From contig NW_006281110.1 in the NCBI RefSeq assembly GCF_000203795.2, forward strand, positions 149,854-213,853: DNA of 64,000 bases. The letters are read 5' to 3'. Every line of letters starts with the position of its first letter. The first letter of the stretch is position 1. Positions 60,053-64,000 of this stretch are shown one piece after another. The stretch comes from Batrachochytrium dendrobatidis JAM81. Lineage: Eukaryota; Chytridiomycota; Chytridiomycetes; Rhizophydiales. Made by a program: the position numbers and the translations under genes. The notes under the pieces were generated by a model. The model did no database searches and was not told the origin of the DNA. It worked only from the letters and a program-made list of their open reading frames with translations.

Positions 60053-61301
60053 TTAGTCGCTTTTCATCTCCTTTTGAGCGTCAGTGAAGACAGAGCTAAT
60101 CTTGGTCTAGATGAATAATTCAAAGTAAGCGGAATTGAAGCAAATTGAAATGATGTAAAACCTTGGCTTACCTTTAGCCTTTCACCAGCATTGTCAATGT
60201 TTTTTGTTTCTGAAACAAGGAATGGACGAAGGAATCCATTGTACAAAATAACAGCACCCTATTTCATTTGCATGTTAGCAGATGCCAAAGGGAATGACAA
60301 ATAAACCAAAACCAAAAATTGAATTGCAATGGATAATACCTTGAATTGGGGAAGCACAAGCCATAGAATGACAATAGCCTTCATGGTGTAGTAGAGTCTA
60401 ATGTTTATACAACAGTCAATTCAATGATCTCAGTATAATCAGTGAATCGTATCAGTAAATCCAACTTACGGAAGCCAGTAGAGCAGCACATCTGAAAAAA
60501 ACTCGAGGACGTTGAAGAAACCAAAGACACACCTGTAGAATGATCAGATTGGGTAAAGTTAAATTCAATGCTGGCATTTGACATGTGAAATAAAAAAGCA
60601 GTCAAGCGGGGTTTGAACAAGGACAGCAGTGCATAATAATTGGAGTTGAGAGACAAGGGTGGACAATGCATCTTTAGACAATCCCACAATCAAGCGCTTA
60701 CCAGTATGTGAGCCTATTTGTTACCGCCCAAGCATAACGAGACCAGGGTGGTTGATGTCAAGTGTCAGGGATTAAAAGTCAATCCATGAAGAATCCAGTT
60801 GTATGTTTTAGTCATCACAATAGCAATCAGGACAAGGGTGTAAATAACAGTACTCATTGATGTTGGCAATCAGTCTTGACAGTCATGTTTAAAAACCATT
60901 ACAGTACTTACCATTGCACATCATCATCTACTTCCTTGGATTCGATTGCCTTGAAAGAAGCATATGCTGGGTATAAGAAACCCAGCATGTCTGTCAACAG
61001 GTTACCCCAGATATTGACAAAGATGAGAACAAACAGGACAGATCCAGCACCAGCAACTAGATATGTCTTTGGAATATGAGTCTGTTTCTCAAACTGGACC
61101 AAACAAGGAACCTTGGCTAGTTCCTTGTTAAACTAGATGTTTGTAGTTATAGTTTAATACAGAGTCCACAAGAAACAGATGTTCAGCATGAAGTGGACCC
61201 TATAGAACGATCCAAGAAAACATAGTGAATACCTGGTCATGATAGTGGTTGAATTTCTCGGGGAGAGCCTTGGCAAGTGAGGGTTGTTCGGCAGTAGACA
61301 T
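60053..61301 (-). CDS. YOP1: YOP1/REEP5 (DP1/TB2/HVA22) ER-shaping protein
   Basis: About seven exons on the minus strand from the ATG at 61301 (MSTAEQPSLAKALPEKF). The order of conserved segments is 'TYLVAGAGSVLFVLIFVNIW', 'LGFLYPAYASFKAIES', 'DDDVQWLTYWCVFGFFNVLE', 'FFSDVLLYWLPLYYTMKAIV' and 'LWLVLPQFKGAVILYNGFLR'. These are the paired hydrophobic hairpins of the DP1/Yop1 family, which bend tubular ER membranes. One exon is only 12 nt (60702-60713): it supplies the last base of the W codon, LTY and two bases of the next W codon. Without it the conserved 'QWLTYW' would be lost. The tail is short and charged (ISSVFTDAQKEMKSD). Confidence 0.93.
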
Positions 61302-61817
61302 TGCAATGGTTGAGTTGAAAGAAAACAATTGATTTCAACTGATAAGCAATTTTATGTAAATTGAAGACGAACAAATGGAGATCGTTGACACATGGATGCT
61401 GCATGATCGTGGAGTTTAATATGGATCAACAGTGTTTAAAAGTATCCACCCTTGACTTTGTCTTGTTCTAATACTGCTTACTCTACCGTATTGGTAGATT
61501 TATCAATGAGTATACGCTAGATTTTATTTTTACAAGCAACAATCCCTGACATGTCATTTGCTTTGACTCATCTCAAAACTAGTGTAAATGGTTTAATGTG
61601 TTGTTCAGAAACTATAAAACTTGTTCAATATTATTACAATCGTATTACAATCGTATTCGTTCTATTAAATTCCTTCAATTTAAAAGGTTGACAGTGCATT
61701 CTTTAGATATAAATTTGATTCATGGACTTGTTGAGAATACACAATTCACAAAAATCCAAAAATCCAAAAAAATTCACAAATTCAAAAAATCAATTTCAAA
61801 ATTGTCTTGCTAATTAT
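61302..61817. other. Divergent promoter region
   Basis: About 0.5 kb between YOP1 (-) and WRAP53 (+). AT-rich, with a run of 'aaatccaaa'-type repeats near 61750-61790; no gene. Confidence 0.5.
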
Positions 61818-63519
61818 ATGAATTCACAATCAAAATTGCCTTGCATTATTGGATCAACTGGATCTCGATTTTCTAAAACAACCACCAATAGAGCAACAGA
61901 TCCATTCGATTCCACTCTACAGCCCAATTATTTCAAGTCACTCCAATGGTATTGCTTCCAAAATTACAATACCATCCATCATTCCGCTAACAAAATTATC
62001 TTTGCGTCTTTATGTCTTGGTAAACCCTTTTATCCAATAGGAGTCCTGACGGACAATGTATTCTTACAAACTCGTTTGATAATACGTTGAGATTATTCGA
62101 TGCTGGTTCTGCACTATATGAAAATCCAACAACCACTTCAGGTTTTTTAAATATTGTTTTGTGTATTTAAATATATCTATACTATATATCCTTATTTTAT
62201 CAACTTTGGAATGTCATGCAGTTGTAGATCTGGTTGAATCTCTTCAAATCAAATCAGCAGAGCCTGTATACGATATGAAATGGTATCCGTTTATGTCTTC
62301 AAGCGGTAAATAGAATACTCGATAGATGTAAAATGAATTCTTTTATTTTTATTCAAACAGTTTACTGTCATTGATTAGATCCATCCACATCGTGCTTTGT
62401 TTCTTGTTCGCGAGATCATCCAGTACAACTCTGGGATGCTTATACAGGACAGGCAAGTTATATTGATCAAATACCACACGCCAGTAAAAGTAGACTAACT
62501 TGAAATGGTTACAGCTGAGAGCATCGTATATTACAAAAGATCATGTAGATCAAGTCTGTGCACCCATTTCACTGGCATTTAATCTCGATGGTACAAAGTA
62601 GGTCAAAACTAGATTAAATTCGTGGTGCATCGTTTAAACTGATGTGTGGCAAATGATAGAATATTCTGTGGTTTTGATGGACAGCTACAGATATTCAATA
62701 CTGGACGACCAGGAACAGATTGCGAGATTGTCCCACTCACACCGAATAAAAAATCACGCGATGGTACTAAAGGTAAAGTTGAGCAATGCAAACATCTTGA
62801 TTCCAGTTGAACTGACAATACAACGTTGGATTAAAGGTTTGGTATCATCGATTGCATTCAGTCCAGATCAATCCGGTCTCTACGGTGTTGGAACCTATGC
62901 TGGCTCAATCAGTCTCTACGATTCATTGACTCACAACCCAATACAGACACTCAAACCTTCGACACGTTCAGGAGTCTGTCAGATTCATTTTACACCTACA
63001 ACAGCCACCACTCTTCTTTTTGCTGCATCTAGACAATCCACTGTAATTGACTGTTGGGATTTAAGAATGATGGGTCACACCCCTCTTGGTAGGTTTCATC
63101 GTGATGCTCAAACACAGCAGCGATTAGCGTTTGATATTGGTGTGATTGAACATGGCATGCATCTTGTAGCTGGAGATAAAAGCGGAACGATTCGCGTTTA
63201 TGATGTGATATCTGCTTTGGATCATGCAGCTCATTCTACTACTTCAACTACTGCAGATCATACAGATGTGTTGGAGATTGATACCCCTTGGTGTGAGTTT
63301 AAAAATGCTGCTAATGCCAGTATCGGTGCAACGCAATTTCATCCCTTTGCACCTGTGATTGCCATGTGTAGCGGAGAACGAGTTCAGACGTGGGAAAGAA
63401 ACATCGATCTGAATCCAGATACCCCTATCGTCGCAAACAGTAATGAACCAGAGCTCGATAAGCATATGGAGTGTCGCCTATCCATTTTAAAATGGGACAC
63501 TGCTGCCAACACCATATAA
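61818..63519 (+). CDS. WRAP53: WRAP53/TCAB1-like WD-repeat protein
   Basis: Seven exons; the first are 61818-61948 and 62041-62141. WD repeats follow the WRAP53 order: 'PNYFKSLQWSPDGQCILTNS' and 'FDNTLRLFDAGSALYENP', 'VYDMKWYPFMSS', 'CFVSCSRDHPVQLWDAYTGQ', 'LRASYITKDHVDQV', 'IFCGFDGQLQIFNTGRPGTD', 'SSIAFSPDQSGLYGVGTYAG', 'VIDCWDLRMMGHTPLGRF' and 'GTIRVYDV'. In animals WRAP53 binds the CAB box of scaRNAs and telomerase RNA; yeast Swt21 is a distant relative. The intron at 62453-62514 begins GCAAGT and is required to join 'DAYTGQ' to 'LRAS'. The start ATG at 61818 is in frame and upstream of the first WD unit. Confidence 0.88.
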
Positions 63520-64000
63520 ACACACTTGATTTACCGTAGCGTTGAATGTACATTTACTCAATGTCTTGCTTATCAATCATACAACTCAAACCAACACACC
63601 CTATAAACAGTAAACCCAAATTTAATTTATTTGTATTGTTGAGCTAGATTCAAAATGGGTAGGTTGGGAAATCAATCCATCAGAATATTTAGACTGCGTG
63701 GAGTTATTGGTTTGATGTTACGCTTCATGTTGGATGTGTATTGAATATGGCTCCACTATTTTATGTTTCGCTATTTGAACAAGTATTTCTTTAGATTTAT
63801 TCATACACGTTGGCTATTCATAAACAAAACCACGGCTTTATTTACTAATTAAACCAGTTGCTCACTGTGCCGGCACTACAGAGTACAAGTATCAATATGG
63901 CTCCAACTCCTTAGTAAACCTATAGGATTGAATCAGACATGGTTATTATAAACAACTTGGTTTCAACTCCACAAACGTTGATTTGTCAGTGGACTTACCA
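63520..64000. other. Intergenic to window edge
   Basis: No gene supported; a 30-codon open frame at 63655 has nothing in its favour. Confidence 0.5.

Noticed and set aside
63655..63747. 30-codon ATG frame near the window end
   Set aside because: Too short, with no supporting signal.
1..64000. CRISPR array, bacterial operons, riboswitches
   Set aside because: The window is eukaryotic, with introns and Pol III 5S; no regularly spaced repeats were seen.

Overview
This is a eukaryotic nuclear window, AT-rich and full of short spliceosomal introns (about 60-120 nt), with fungal-type proteins (DUF4246, fimbrin with four CH domains, SSF1, YOP1, TAD3, BIG1-like) and also genes that most yeasts have lost or reduced (SMN, WRAP53/TCAB1, Bicaudal-C, DOT1, three-RRM Mei2-like, APC7). 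Together with small secreted proteins of a lineage-restricted look, this suggests an early-diverging fungus, most likely a chytrid such as Batrachochytrium. That identification is an inference from gene content; I could not run a search.

The window has two parts. Positions 1-18.7 kb are gene-poor. They hold a segmental duplication of about 1.63 kb (1-1629 and 14392-16021) carrying a secreted repeat protein whose two copies are each broken by a different single lesion; an ARM-repeat + DUF4246 gene (2523-6011); a small secreted protein (8081-8746); a secreted pepsin-fold protein that has lost both catalytic Asp motifs (11949-13598); fragments of an old dispersed membrane-protein-like sequence; a degenerate coding-like stretch (16.0-18.3 kb); and a 5S rRNA gene (18717-18834). 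Positions 19-63.5 kb are gene-dense with conserved housekeeping genes in alternating orientation, often tail-to-tail with under 150 bp between stops.

Genes in the dense part, in order: APC7, BIG1/VOA1-like (-), DOT1, fimbrin, SMN, SERF (-), Bicaudal-C-like KH/SAM protein, SF3A1 (-), a mitochondrial DEAD-box-like helicase, an LAA2/aftiphilin-like protein (-), Mei2-like, PRP38B (-), WBP4, a THEM2-type thioesterase, SSF1/PPAN (-), a multi-TM protein (-), TAD3, YOP1 (-) and WRAP53. RNA processing dominates: snRNP assembly (SMN, WRAP53), spliceosome (SF3A1, PRP38B, WBP4), ribosome assembly (SSF1), tRNA editing (TAD3), RNA-binding regulators (Mei2-like, Bicaudal-C).

The most unusual signal is in the splicing itself. 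Nine introns, in nine different genes, start with GC instead of GT, always as GCAAGY, and in most of them the conserved protein reading frame excludes a GT alternative. That is roughly a tenth of the introns I could place. Other points of interest are a MITE-like hairpin element sitting just upstream of several start codons, a 12-nt microexon in YOP1 and a 25-nt one in SMN, and a shared AGGGT/ACCCT motif upstream of the secreted-protein genes.
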